64,000 bases of DNA from Haemaphysalis longicornis. Lineage: Eukaryota; Arthropoda; Arachnida; Ixodida; Ixodidae. Where the stretch lies: assembly GCA_013339765.2 (NCBI GenBank), contig CM023454.1, positions 60,217,860 through 60,281,859 on the forward strand. The letters are read 5' to 3'. The notes below the pieces were generated by a model. The model made no database searches. It had not been told where the DNA came from and saw only the letters and a program-made list of their open reading frames with translations. Below, piece after piece: positions 42,832-55,000 of this stretch (positions are counted from its first letter, which is position 1; each line of letters opens with the position of its first letter). The position numbers and the translations under genes are program-made.

Positions 42832-43148
42832 TGTAGTAGCCTGGAATGTCGGCTGCCGAAGGAAGCGAGAATGCAGACGAGGAGCTGGTTTGCAGTTTCA
42901 AGACATGACTGTTTATTTTCTAAACATGCGTACGCTTAGTGCTTCCCCCAACGAGGGGAGTCGGCCGGACAACAACTAAACGCTCCCCCTAAAGGCGACG
43001 TTGAAGAGGGCGCGGGAATGACCCTCGTGGTAAACCGGCGGGGCACCGCCAATACGAGATTGAATAGCATGCGGCACACCGGAGAGAAGGGAAAAGCCTC
43101 CTTCCGTAGGAGCCGCTTGCGGAGCTGTGCCTAGCGGATTCCGCTACA
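42832..43148 (-). repeat. 5' LTR of the Gypsy element
   Basis: On the minus strand the 317-base block opens with TGTAGCGGAATCC and closes with GGCTACTACA, so it has TG...CA ends. It carries AAAATAAACAG, a possible polyadenylation signal, at about 42910-42920. The primer-binding site follows within five bases. No second copy of this LTR is found in the window. Confidence 0.7.
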
Positions 43149-44814
43149 TTGTAAAATAATGTTGTAATAAGGGCTTCTTATGAGGATAACCATCGGCTGC
43201 TCCTACAACCCGCTATTACTGGCGATGCATACCTGCTTATTTAGTGCATAGAAAACTGCAGGAACATAAAAAAAAGTATACCTACTTATTGTCATGCGCC
43301 CGGGGCTGTTTAGGCTGGGTTGGTTTTCACAATATTAGGCGAAACAAGGTGGCCGAAAAATAAACGACACGTTAAAACCCCGCAGAAAGGCTCCACCACG
43401 TGCCAGTTGAAACAAAGCACATCACGCACAGAACTCCAACTTGTGGTGTTCCGAGAGAACGAGAAACGGACATTTAGTTAAAAGTGAAGGAAGCTCACAA
43501 TGACACGTAACACTCGAAGCTTTATGAAACAGTACCATTTTTCCTTTTTTTCACATCACGGCATTTTTTGAGCATCGCCGCTGTAAGAGAACCACTGCTG
43601 GATGTTCGTCTTCCTCTATCGCACACGATTCGGCTCCGCTTGTGGCTTCGTTGCCATCCTTCGCGGCGCGCGCTTGTCGCCGCGGAGGCGGCCTCCTCGC
43701 CTTCTTCCACCGCGTCACGCGCACGGGTCCTGCCTACGTCTCCTTTCCCTCCTCGCCCCTCTCTCCCTTGAAAGATATCTCTCCGCACCATCGCGCGCTG
43801 CCCCATTCCTGGCGCTATCGCAAGGGCGTGTGGTTTGACCTCTAACGCCCAAGGGCAAAACTTGTCCCCCCGATGACTGTCAGAGGTAGCCTAATGCAGC
43901 TTGCGCTACAAAAAAAAAAAAAGAAAGCGAGCAGCACAAAGAGCATGCGCGCGAGCTCTGTGAAGGCACGAACTTATTCGGACTGAATTTTGTTTCGCGA
44001 AAAAAAAGGGTACAGTAGGGAGGGGAGGACGTTATGAGTGGTAGAAAATAGCGGAAAAATGTGTTACATGGCAACGGCTCCAGGCGACTACCGTGTTTCG
44101 ACAAGACTACCACTGATGCAAGCATATACGCGGCGGACAGACGCTCTCCAAAGATCACCCTTTTACACGCCATAATCAAACATGGGTCCAACACCTTACG
44201 AAGACTATGTAAACGAATGGCAAGCGTTTTTTAAAGCAAAGTGCTTGAGGTGATTTGCATACTGTGCTGCTCCCACACACACTACCGTTGCTAGGCAACA
44301 AATAAGAACATACGTATACAAAATGCAGAAAATTTATGATATAACAAATAAAATCACCACAATTTTTAAAGAACTGAATTCAGTATCTTTTTCGACGTGT
44401 GTACAAAAGCTGTGTGGCTGTCTCTTGACTACATTTGGTATCAAGGCGAGGCTGATGGCGCAACTAGTGAAGTGAAGCCACCATAGCCTATCTGGTGTAT
44501 CACAGCTTCGAAACCGACAGCTTTCAGATTCCGTGGAACTGCTTCACTTTTTTACCATTTATTTCTTATAACCACATTTATTTCTCATAACAAAGGTTTT
44601 TGTAACTAGCACGCTTCTGGATTTTCACACATTAGCTCTGGTTACCAAAACTATCTACACAAGTATTCAATTGTACTGTCTTCGGTGGTGTGTCCACTCC
44701 ACCAACGCTTTTCTTCAATCCAACCTCTATAATAATGTTCTTGGGCGAAATCAATAAAAGGGTTAGGATAATTAACTTGCATCGGTGCAAACCCATTATC
44801 CTTAGGTGAGTAAA
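43149..44814. other. Unassigned sequence with a GC-rich patch
   Basis: The patch 43570-43830 is GC- and CpG-rich with open frames on both strands. These are low-complexity Arg/Ala/Gly/Ser-rich frames and I do not regard them as genes. The rest is AT-rich and holds nothing recognised. Confidence 0.4.
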
Positions 44815-46035
44815 ATCAAGCTTCTTGGTTTCGAATTGTTCGCCACAACATTGCAGTTGTAGTTCCTCTTCCATCTCGAGCTGGCAGCGGTGCTGTTTGT
44901 ACAACCACTTCCTTCGAGCCGTCCTTATAATTTCTCCTATTTTTTGCATAACAAAAGCAAGAAGTTAAGAGGTTTTACTTCAATCAATGGAAACCGATTT
45001 TGTGAGGTTCATGCAATCAGGACAGCATCTTTGTCAGTAAACGTTTGCCAAGCTGTGTGCAAATAAAAAAAAAGTATATGAACTGAAATTTTTTGTAGCT
45101 GTTACGGTGGCATTGCGACCTTTGGGATGCCTCATTTTAGGTATAACTTTGAAAGATATTTTTAAAGAGAAGCACTGAAATGCTGAAAGAGAGAACATCA
45201 ACCGATATGAAACGCAATTTTTGAAGTGCGTGAAAGAAATCATATGACTTCGTTTCTCAACATTAGCGCGGCGTGCATAAAACCTACGGAACTGTGCAAT
45301 CCCAGTTTATTATGTGTGCGGGACCGCGCCGCTACTTCAGCAACCGTGTTAAGTTTCGCCCAACCTCATAATTTATTACTTTTTGATTACAATTAACGGA
45401 CACGTGAGAGGCTCAAATTCGATAGATGCCAGCGCATTTTATAGGTTTTTGCCAAAATGTTCTGCTTCGTGGTTTGTACCCGGCGAATTTATTTGCAGTA
45501 AGAACTGCGGAATCCCACTTTCGCTTTGTCCATCTGCCTAGTACGCTGTCTTCTGAAAAAATGTTTTGCGCCGGCTGACCATTTTCTTAGTTTTTTTCTG
45601 GCGAAAGTAGTAAAAAGGCTGCATTCTTTTGCATTCATACCAACCCCGCTCCTATTTTTTCACGGAAACCGCGCGTCACAGTTTTCGTATATACACACAC
45701 ATATATAAAAGCCACAAAACACCGATGTTTTTTTCTCTTAAAGTTGGGTTGCCGCTCCTCCGCTTTCTATAAACTTTCTTTCGCCGAACATTTCAATTAA
45801 CATATTTTCCCGTAGCAATAGTAAACGTGCTGACATGCTGAACTTCTCTCACTGCCAAACAGTTTTATAACGTTCTTGCTAATATAAAGGGTCTCAGATA
45901 TAACCGAAAGATCCAGTAATGTTGTTTTTTAGTTCTAGAGGCTTTTTTGCTTTAACGTGTTTTCTGCCTGCTGCTAACAAGCGAATAAGAAGCTCGAATG
46001 AGTGAGGGCCTACTAATAACGTCTGTACACAATCA
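44815..46035. repeat. 1.22 kb tandem duplication, copy 1
   Basis: The unit begins ATCAAGCTTCTTGG and ends TGTACACAATCA. It is followed directly by copy 2. I count about eight base differences and five small indels against copy 2, so identity is about 99%. Contents are AT-rich with a minus-strand start (M-Q-K-I-G-E-I-I-R-T-A-R-R-K-W) near 44949 that I do not recognise. Confidence 0.92.
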
Positions 46036-46169
46036 TCAAGCTTCTTGGTTTCGAATTGTTCGCCACAACTTTGCTGTTGTAGTTCCTCTTCCATCTCGAG
46101 CTGGCAGCGGTGCTGTTTGTACAACCACTTCCTTCGAGCCGTCCTTATAATTTCTCCTATTTTTTGCAT
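45894..46169 (-). other. Open frame across the duplication junction
   Basis: A 91-codon minus-strand frame begins in copy 2 with M-Q-K-I-G-E-I-I and crosses the junction near 46035. It ends in copy 1 with L-A-A-G-R-K-H-V-K-A-K-K. The two halves are normally about 1.2 kb apart in one unit, so the frame exists only because of the duplication. There is no sign it is expressed. Confidence 0.6.
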
Positions 46170-47257
46170 AACAAAAGCAAGAAGTTAAGAGGTTTTACTT
46201 CAATCAATGGAAACCGATTTTGTGAGGTTCATGCAATCAGGACAGCATCTTTGTCAGTAAACGTTTGCCAAGCTGTGTGCAAATAAAAAAAAAAGTATAT
46301 GAACTGAAATTTTTTGTAGCTGTTACGGTGGCATTGCGACCTTTGGGATGCCTCATTTTAGGTATAACTTTGAAAGATATTTTTAAAAGAGAAGCACTGA
46401 AATGCTGAAAGAGAGAACATCAACCGATGAAACGCAATTTTTGAAGTGCGTGAAAGAAATCATATGACTTCGTTTCTCAACATTAGCGCGGCGTGCATAA
46501 AAACCTACGGAACTGTGCAATCCCAGTTTATTATGTGTGCGGGACCGCGCCGCTACTTCAGCAACCGTGTTAAGTTTCGCCCAACCTCATAATTTATTAC
46601 TTTTTGATTACAATTAACGGACACGTGAGAGGCTCAAATTCGATAGATGCCAGCGCATTTTATAGGTTTTTGCCAAAATGTTCTGCTTCGTGGTTTGTAC
46701 CCGGCGAGTTTATTTGCAGTAAGAACTGCGGAATCCCACTTTCGCTTTGTCCATCTGCCTAGTACGCTGTCTTCTGAAAAAATGTTTTGCGCCGGCTGAC
46801 CATTTTCTTAGTTTTTTTCTGGCGAAAGTAGTAAAAAGGCTGCATTCTTTTGCATTCATACCAACCCCGCTCCTATTTTTTCACGGAAACCGCGCGTCAC
46901 AGTTTTCGTATATACACGCACATATATAAAAGCCACAAAACACCGATGTTTTTTTCTGTTAAAGTTGGGTTGCCGCTCCTCCGCTTTCTATAAACTTTCT
47001 TTCGCCGAACATTTCAATTAACATATTTTCCCGTAGCAATAGTAAACGTGCTGACATGCTGAACTTCTCTCACTGCCAAACAGTTTTATAACGTTCTTGC
47101 TAATATAAAGGGTCTCAGATATAACCGAAAGATCCAGTAATGTTGTTTTTTAGTTCTAGAGGCTTTTTTAGCTTTAACGTGTTTTCTGCCTGCTGCTAAC
47201 AAGCGAATAAGAAGCTCGAATGAGTGAGGGCCTACGAATAACGTCTGTACACAATCA
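46036..47257. repeat. 1.22 kb tandem duplication, copy 2
   Basis: Same unit as 44815-46035. The shared word AATCA stands at the left edge, the junction and the right edge, suggesting microhomology at the breakpoints. Copy 2 borders an I-clade LINE fragment on its right. Confidence 0.92.
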
Positions 47258-48850
47258 CAGCAATCGCCCAACATGCCATCACCGTGCGTCGCTGGCCAGA
47301 TGCAGATGTGCGTGGTGCACGTGCCTGACATCCCGAAACGAAGCACAGTTACGTACCCAAACACTTTGTGCGGCTGTATAACGCAAATGCAGCGGTGCAG
47401 CAATGGCGTAGAGGCACAGCATCCACCTCGCGCGAAGAATGTGCGTGTTTCGAATCACGGCGGGATTGCTCATGCTTGTCCGCTTCGCTGGACCTTGCCG
47501 TATAGTCCCACAGCAGCTGGCACGTGTCCTCCTTGTACTGTTCGGGGCACACCTGTTTCATAATGACAGGGGTCAGTAGCGAACACATCTGCACCACTTA
47601 ACAGTCTCAACCACTTAACTGTCACTTGTCTGTCTTTAAGGTTCAGCGCGGCGAGCACCTACACTGCTCCACAACATACCCTGTTCATGGCATAGTTTGT
47701 CACTGCACTCCCGAGGTAGGGAACAGTCACACAGCACGGTCTTGCACTCAGGATCCGAGATAGCTGAAGGAATAGCCACCTCCTCCGCGCACTGCACCTC
47801 CATCATGCGCACGCTCAAAGCTTTGAGCGTGCCAGAGGTCTTGCCATCGATAACCTCCGCTGTGAACGCCCCGCGTTCTTGATAGTCTGCCGCATCAACG
47901 TACTTCGTCCCTGGAAGCTCCTCCTGCAATTCCACAATTGCCTTGGCTCTCGCCGCTCTCCATTCCCGGTTGTGTTCAGGGCTCATGTTTTTCTGGGATG
48001 GGGTAGACTCTCATCCTCCGTACCTGGTCCGGCATCTCTATGATGCGGCCATAGCCGTCTTTGCTCGAGTCGGGTCTACGTCCAGTCTGTTTAGCATGAC
48101 TTTTCCGGGTTTGGTGGCCGCGAGCTGGGTGGCTCCCTGGGCACATCTGATCCCCTCAAACGTGTTGTGCACGCCGAGGTCGAGCAGGTTCTCCGTGCTT
48201 GTGTAGACGAGAAGTCCGAGTGTCGTCTTTGGGCCTTGCGGATTAATGTATTGATCTCATTGCGTTCGTCTGGCCGCCAGTTGTGAACTGCAGTGACGTA
48301 CGCCACGGGGCTTATGAGAAACGAGTAAGTGAGCCGCCACAGGCTGCCCTCCCGCATGCCGGCCTATCTGTTGATTACCCTCCTCACAAGCGCGTTGCCG
48401 GCGACACCATGGCCATGAGGCTATTGATCGTTTGACATTGGTTCTGTGTGTCTCGAATAACAGGACTAGCACCCGAATCTTCCCCACCTCGGGAATCACC
48501 TGGCCGCTGCTGGTTCTGATCTTGATCTTCGCGTGCTCCGTTGGCACGATCTTCTTTCTTGCGCCCTTCGGTGGTAACGCCAGAAGTTATTACTTGATTG
48601 GGAAGCACATCATGGCCAACCCTCTCAAGTTGTTTCTCAATGGCGCCCACCGCGCTGTGTAGCGATGCCTCGTTGAGGCCGTTGCTGCAACCCGGATCCC
48701 ACAACGTGATGTCGTCAGTCAGCGTATATCGTGTGCCGCACACCCGTTAGCGCTTCTAGGCGCCGGCCGACGCTGATCATCACGGCGTTGAAGAGCAGCA
48801 GCGATAACACCGACCCTTCTGGGATCCCGGAGCTTCCGAGTATGTTAAAA
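47258..48850 (-). pseudogene. I-clade LINE ORF2 fragment (RT to zinc knuckle)
   Basis: It starts in the RT palm with G-S-V-L-S-L-L-L-F-N-A-V-M-I (about 48800). The catalytic Y-A-D-D is broken by a 4-base duplication (GTCAGTCA at 48714-48721 on the plus strand). The thumb follows (V-A-Y-V-T-A-V-H-N-W-R near 48300). The RNase H reads K-Y-V-D-A-A-D-Y and C-A-E-E-V-A-I (47780-47905). The C-terminal knuckle M-K-Q-V-C-P-E-Q-Y-K-E-D-T-C stands near 47520-47560. The 5' part is cut at about 48850 by an RTE fragment in the opposite orientation. Relatedness to the copy at 52218 is clear. Confidence 0.8.
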
Positions 48851-48854
48851 ATTT

Positions 48855-49980
48855 TCTCTAGTACGGGAAAAATTGCGCACCTCTGAGCTTACTGTCAATA
48901 GTCTACAAAGTACTTATCAAGGTAATCACTAACAAAATTTCTGCAACCTTAGACTTCAGTGAGCCTAATGAACAAGCAGGGTTTCGTAAAGGCTTCTCAG
49001 TATTAGACCATACTCACAGGATCAATCAGGTGGTAACGAAATGTGGGAAGTGCACTCGCCCCTGAACGGAGCTTTAATACATTATTATAAAGCATTCCAC
49101 TCGGTCGAAACATCAGCAGTAATGCAGGCATTGTGGAATCAGGGTGTAGACGAGCATTACGCAAGAATAAAATGAAATCAATTCAAATGAAATCAAACTT
49201 TATTTTCTCTTAGCATACAAAAAGGGGCAGCCACAAAAAAGCTGCATGATAAAGAAGCTTGACGAGGCAACTGCCCCTACATTCCAGAGCAACTGGCGAC
49301 ACAAGTTTCTCGTTCCAAAGCAGGAACAGTTAGAAGATCGGTGTACAGGTAGGAATGGGATAATACAATCGAAACTGGGAGTGTAACAAAGTGTAGAAAA
49401 AGGACAAAAACGAAGAAAACAAAGAAAGACTCACATATCAGGTATTACCGCAATCGTAAAATCTGAATCGCAATTTGCCATAAACGGTTTAACATCACAA
49501 TTCTGGTGTGTCAATGTATTACAGGGCAAGGATGAAGGAAAACAACAACAGGTTTTATGTTGGCCTAGTTATGAAAAAAATCCTATATAAACAACATTAA
49601 ATATTAGAAGATATTTACAATGGGTACACAGCTACCATAGTCCTCTTTAGGAGAGCAGTAGAGGGCCTCGGAGGAGTGGCGTAAGACAAGCAGACAAAAT
49701 CTGTCCAGCGTTATTCCCAGCGTGTGTACAACAGGAACTTTTGATTGGAAACTTTGGATTCGGGTCTTTGGATTGGAAACAGGTGGAAACAAAGGTTAAA
49801 GGAGAATACGGCAGCAACCTCAAATTTGGTGATGGCGTTGCCTGGCTGAGTAAATCGGGCGACAAATTTCAAAGCATGAATACAACATTGGGCAAGCAGA
49901 GTAGAGTCGTGGGCCTGAAAATTATCTGCAGAAAACTACATTAATGCTTCATACACGCAGAAGAACCTTGCAGATTGAGT
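48855..49980 (+). pseudogene. RTE-type RT fragment, split by a nested insert
   Basis: The left part (48855-49167) reads P-L-S-L-L-S-I-V-Y-K-V-L-I-K-V-I, then E-P-N-E-Q-A-G-F-R-K-G-F, I-N-Q-V-V and M-Q-A-L-W-N-Q-G-V-D. The right part resumes at about 49606 with E-D-I-Y-N-G-Y-T-A-T-I and, after frameshifts, reaches G-E-Y-G-S-N-L-K-F-G-D-G-V-A-W-L (49800-49850). There intact relatives have F-A-D-D. Both catalytic aspartates are thus changed (G-D-G). It belongs to the same family as the copy at 56535-59480. Confidence 0.8.
49168..49605 (-). mobile_element. Nested retroposon fragment within the RTE
   Basis: About 440 bases separate two RTE parts that would otherwise be adjacent (H-Y-A-R-I | L-E-D-I-Y-N-G). 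On the minus strand the insert ends AAAATAAAGTTTGATTTCATTTGAATTG, a polyadenylation signal with a short degenerate repeat tail, as expected for a 5'-truncated LINE or SINE. No coding motif is seen. Confidence 0.65.
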
Positions 49981-52088
49981 TATGTAGCGACTTGATGTAA
50001 GTGGTAATCACATATAGCTACTGAGGCACAGTAGTTGAGCAGTTGAGCTGAGCAGTTCGAAGAAAGCAAAACGTGACCGATGATAGTAAATTTCGCAACA
50101 TGCAAAACAGAAGACCTCGTCTTAATAACACGGAAGCTGCTCAAAGAAGGTGACCAAAACTGTCAGAAGACTTCTGTCCAGCAACTCGCGCACAAACAAA
50201 CAAAAACCATCTGAACGCGGCAAATACTAGAAGGTTCCGTTTATACTCCCAAGTAGTGCTATAATTGCGAATAACAAACGATATGGCTACAAATAAAGCT
50301 ATGACACAATTTAAAGGATGCGGCCACCCACGGGTATAAAACCGATGTTTTCTTCCCGAGACCTTCATTCCGGACGGGTTATTCCCACTTGAGGAAAAAA
50401 GTTGGAGTGGTGGTGTCCGCGCAACTAAAGAGTCCCACATTACTGTTGCTTTCACGAACATTTTCAACCTGTATTGATATCAGTGCTAAAGAGCCCCGAT
50501 CGGGCTATATCTTTCCTCTCAAAGCGAGTATTGTGTCTCGTTCACCACCATCGGCAGAAGCGAAAGGGGTGGTTGCCTCCGAAACAGTGCTTTATTCCCC
50601 GTTCAATGTAGGCGAATGTCAATATTTTCTTCCAATCATCACAAGAAAAGAGGGAGTGGAAACCTACATGGTCTGTGCTTAACATAACAATGGCAAGCGC
50701 GGGCAGATCAACCCAACTGTCGTACAGCTCCTTCTTTTGATTCTTGTGTCTCTGGTATTGGTCCTTTTCGTAAAGGTTGTAGAGGTGGAACAACGTCCGG
50801 CTAGGCGAATGCCAAAATCCCGATTGATCGAAGCACCGGAAAATGGGCTCTCACCTCGAAGCTGCACCCGAATAAATAAGTGCTACTGGTAGAGGAAAAA
50901 ACTGGTTTGGCGGACTGAACGATCGTGCGCGGTTTTATTCGTCTTTTTTCGCCCATTTGGTTCCCATCTACACGAGCGTTCACATTGCGTTCTCTTTCCC
51001 AGCGGTCTTTCTTGTTATCGTCCCTTTGGGCACGCGAGCGACAATACCTATCTCGGCGTTTACCTTTGATGTTGTATCTAAAACGTGGGTAATTTGTTTC
51101 TCCGCATAGATTAATATCATACACTATGTACACCCCTTCGGAGCATCATGTCTGCATTTTTCCCGCTGAATATATCCGTTCCCTTTTTGTTGTGCTTTTT
51201 AACGTTTTCAATGTTCGGGATATGTTTACAGGGGTTTACTTTACTTGGGTGGATCGCGATGTAATCACGTTGTTGTGCTGACTGTGCTAGACCAAGCTGC
51301 CCTCACACATGCTCATGACATAGCTCTGTAACGCTGGCCGCGGGAAAGGACCCCGAACTGGCTGTCTTCCCTCTTATACGTAATATGAAGTTCTCTTCCG
51401 CTCCGTCGCAGGAGCAAATGGAGCGGTCGCCACCAGACGAAATGCTTTGTTCTGGAAGGAAGTTCGCGGGAAATCTATTCCTTCCTACTGACTGTCAATA
51501 GGGTGAAGGGGACGGGGTCAGGTACTCAAATATTGCTGTAGTGCATTTATTTAACTAGCAGTCGAATGGGACATCCCGGAGACCGAATGCGTCATTCAAC
51601 GAGTTAATCCAGATCTGCGGCTGAGAGCCATCTCATCAAAGCGTATCCTATTGGCTGTTTCTGGTTTCCAGAACCGCACGCTTTTCTCGCCACCAGTGCT
51701 GGGGTTCAGCTGCTTTTTAGCTAGAGAGTTACGGCCGGGTTGTAGTTGAGGTTAAACCGCCCATTCATCCAACGACTGCCGCTGTGATGGTTACCTTCAA
51801 TGGAAAGTCGATCCGCCCTCACAGATGGAGCTGTGTGTTTAAGAAAAGGTTCCGAAGTCACGCGAACGGCCACCTCTTGTCACCACAGCAAAGTCTGTCA
51901 TCTTCAAAAAGTGACCACAGAATGTAGGCGGCGGGTTAGTGGGGTCGAGGCAAACCACTTAGCCGTTTTAAAATACGCCTCAGCAAGGTCAAACAATATT
52001 CTGTGTTCGAAATGGTGATCAGCTCCGATCAGATGACAGAACGGCAAAGACTTCCTGATTGGCAAAAGCGTTCTCTGGGAGGGCGAAT
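49981..52088. other. Unassigned sequence
   Basis: No identified element. A possible exon-like frame lies at 50542-50800 (separate entry). 51340-51800 is GC-richer but holds only short frames. Confidence 0.4.
50542..50800 (-). CDS. Weak candidate exon, unknown product
   Basis: On the minus strand, GGCATTCGCCTAG could be a splice acceptor (AG at 50801-50802). The frame after it reads R-T-L-F-H-L-Y-N-L-Y-E-K-D-Q and then K-K-E-L-Y-D-S-W-V-D-L-P-A-L-A-I-V, which looks protein-like. It stays open to 50542, but a clear donor site is not visible. I recognise no family; it may be part of an unrecognised element. Confidence 0.2.
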
Positions 52089-55000
52089 GCGGAGAGAGAG
52101 AGAGAGAGTAGACTTTATTGGGTTCCAGCATGCGGGATTCCCTCCGGCCGCGCAGGGCGCGGGGTTCACCCTATCTCACGTTACACTAGAAGTCCTAGTG
52201 TCACGCGGGCCTAGACCTTAAGGCCTTCGTGCCCCGGCGCCGCTCGGGTTACTGAGGGTGTCCCCCTTTCGCCTTTGCAGCGCCAGTGCGGCCTCGAGCT
52301 GCCGGACGGCCCTTCGCTGGTCTTCTGGGTCCGTAGACCCCACACGCTGTTCTACTTGCGGCGGTAACACCGGACCGTCCGCGCTGTCTGCGTCACATCC
52401 CCAGAGTATGTGAGCCAGGGTGGCTCTCGCGCTCGCGCACACACTGCACATTTCACTCACGTAGAGTTCGGGGCACATGTGTCGCGCTAGCGATGGGGTC
52501 AGCACAGTCTCGGTTTGGAGCTGGCGCAGCCTCACCGCCTCCCACCGAGTAAGATCCCTGTGCGGAGGCGGGAAGCCACGCCGTTGCTCCCTGTACCACG
52601 CGAGGATGTCGCCGTAATCAAGCAGATGCTCCTCGCCTTCTTCGGTCGCCGTCGCGTCTTCGGAGGCGGGCGCGGCCGCGGTCCGGCACGTGGCGAGACC
52701 ACGGGCCGCGGCATCCGCCTCCTCGTTGCGGTTCGGAGATCCTGGTATCACGTCCCTACCCATGTGGGCCGGGAACCATTTTAGTGTCAGCCTCGACTTG
52801 GACTCGTCGCTTGCCAGCGCCCTAGCAGCCGCCCCGCACACGGCTCCGCGCGAGAAGCTACGGATGGCCGTCTTGCTGTCACTGAGTATTGTCCGCACGC
52901 CCGGGGAGCGCGCCGCCAAGGCTATCGCCATCTCCTCGGCCTGGCTCGCGCTCCGCGTACGCACGCTGCATGACGTGACGATCTTGCCCGTCGTTGCGGC
53001 GACCGCCGCCGCCACGTAGGCGTCCTTGTTCCTGACTTTGGCCACGTCCACGTAGACGGCGCCCTCGTCGTTCTGATGTTGCAGCAGCAGCGCCCTGGCT
53101 CGCGCCGCTCGTCGTCCCTCGCTTTCGCCGGGACCCATGTTCTTTGGCAGCGGATACACCACCAGTCTCCGCATGGTTGACTCCGTGAGTGGAGACGTTT
53201 CGTGGTCTTGTTCCTCGGGGGAGGACAGGCCCACTCGTTCCAGCAGCCGCCTGCCGACCGCGGTGCGGCCCAGGCGCGTCAATTGAGCAGTACGTTGGGC
53301 CTCGCCGATCTCCGAGAGCGTGTTGTGCGCTCCCAGAGATAGCAAGGCCGTCGTCTTGGTGCCATTGAGCAGGCCCATGGCACCCGCATACGCCTTGCGG
53401 ATGGCCGCATCGATTCGCTTCCTCTCCGCTTCCGTCCACTTGTGAAATGCCCCCGCGTATGCTGCGTGGCTAACTGCAAATGCCTGCAGCAGTCGCAGGA
53501 GGCTCGCTTCTCGGATTCCTCGGGACCTCGACGTGACCCTCTTGACGAGTCTCGTCGCTATCCCGATCTTCGTTACTATGTGGTTGGCTGCCGTCCCGTT
53601 CGTGCGGTGGGCGTCCACGTACATGCCCAGTACTCGGAGGCTCTGGACGTGCGGGACCGGCGTGCCGTCGCTGGCTCGGACGACTATGTTGCATGCCGCT
53701 TCTTCCGCGGCCCGCTTTCTCCATCTTCCCGGTGGTGGGAGCACCAATAACTGGGACTTCTGTGGCGAGCACTTCAGCCCCGTGTCTCTCAGCGTGGTCT
53801 CCACGGCGTCGATCGCTGCCTGCAGTCCGGCCTCGATGTCGCCGTCGCTGCCGCCCGTCGCCCATATCGTGACGTCGTCGGCATAGATGCAGTACCGGAT
53901 CTTCGGCCCAAGCGCGTCAAGGCTCTTGGCGACGTCGATCATCACGATGTTGAATAGAAGCGGGGATATCACGGACCCTTGCGGGGTTCCGACGCTTCCT
54001 AGCTCCCTCTCTTCGAGTCGTTCGCCTCCCACCTCTAGCCTCGCCGTGCGACGAGTGAGGAAGGATCTTACGTAGTCGTACGTGCGCTTGCCCATGTTGA
54101 GCTTCGCCACGCAGGCAAGGATGGCCGAGTGCTCCACCTTATCGAAGGCGCTCTGCAGATCCAGGCCGAGAATGGCCCGGTTGTCTTTCTGCGGAACGCC
54201 TCCGGCTGGTTCTAGTACCTCGCGTTGAAGCAGCAACATCGCGTCTTGCGTCCCCAGGCGAGACCGGAATCCCAGCATGGAGTCGTTGTAGTGACCGTTC
54301 TCCTCCAAGTACCGCTGCCACCGGTTGTTGAGGACGTGCTCCAACACCTTGCCCACGCAGGACGTGAGCGAGATGGGGCGCAGGCCCTCTATTCCCGGCG
54401 GCTTGTTGGGCTTGGGCAGTAGTATAGTCTTGGCCGTCTTCCACTGCTTGGGAAGGCTTCCGCTCGTCCAGCAGGCGTTGAAGTACTTCGTCAGGGCCGA
54501 GACTGCAGCGTCGCTGATGTTACGTAGAGCCTTGTTTGTCACTTTGTCCGGTCCCGCGGCTGAGCGACAGTTCAGGGCGTTCGTTGCCTGGCGCACCTCC
54601 CACTCCTCGATCTAGCGGTCGAGCAGTAGGGGTTTGGGGGCGCCGTCGTATTCCGGATGCTCCACGTGGTTTGTGGCCGGGAGGTACTTGTCGTTTAGCC
54701 GCTTATGCATCTCCGCCTCGCCTAGCTGGTTGGCCGCGGCGTGGAGGATCTGCGACATGCGGTGTCGTTGATGTTCCTTACTCTTGGTCTCGTCCATGAG
54801 GTGGCGCAGGAGGGCCCACGTGCCTCCCCTATGGAGTTGGCCGTCCGCTTCGCTACACATGGCATACCATTGCTGGGCACATAGTTGGCGGCTGTAGCGC
54901 TCGATTTCCTTCCCGAGTGCCGCGACGCGTTTGCGCAGCATTCGGTTGTGCCTTTGTCTTTTCCATCTTCGTTGTAGCGATCTCCTCGCCTCCACGAGAT

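Larger units (their letters stand above)
40500..43148 (-). mobile_element. Ty3/Gypsy LTR retrotransposon, 3' half missing
   Basis: The minus strand reads 5' LTR (43148-42832), primer-binding site, gag, protease, and the first half of the RT. Then recognisable sequence ends near 40500. The order and the gag and RT words fit Ty3/Gypsy. The TGGTGACCC primer-binding site fits elements primed by tRNA-Trp such as the CsRn1 group (inference). Frameshifts are scattered throughout. Confidence 0.8.

Noticed and set aside
43522..43845. Overlapping 67-94 codon frames on both strands in a GC-rich patch
   Set aside because: Low-complexity Arg/Ser/Ala composition in all frames; no start context, domain or neighbour supports a gene.
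52515..54799. Many long plus-strand frames (up to 117 codons) opposite the I-clade LINE
   Set aside because: They are antisense shadows of a GC-rich coding frame; they contain no motifs and the minus frame explains the composition.
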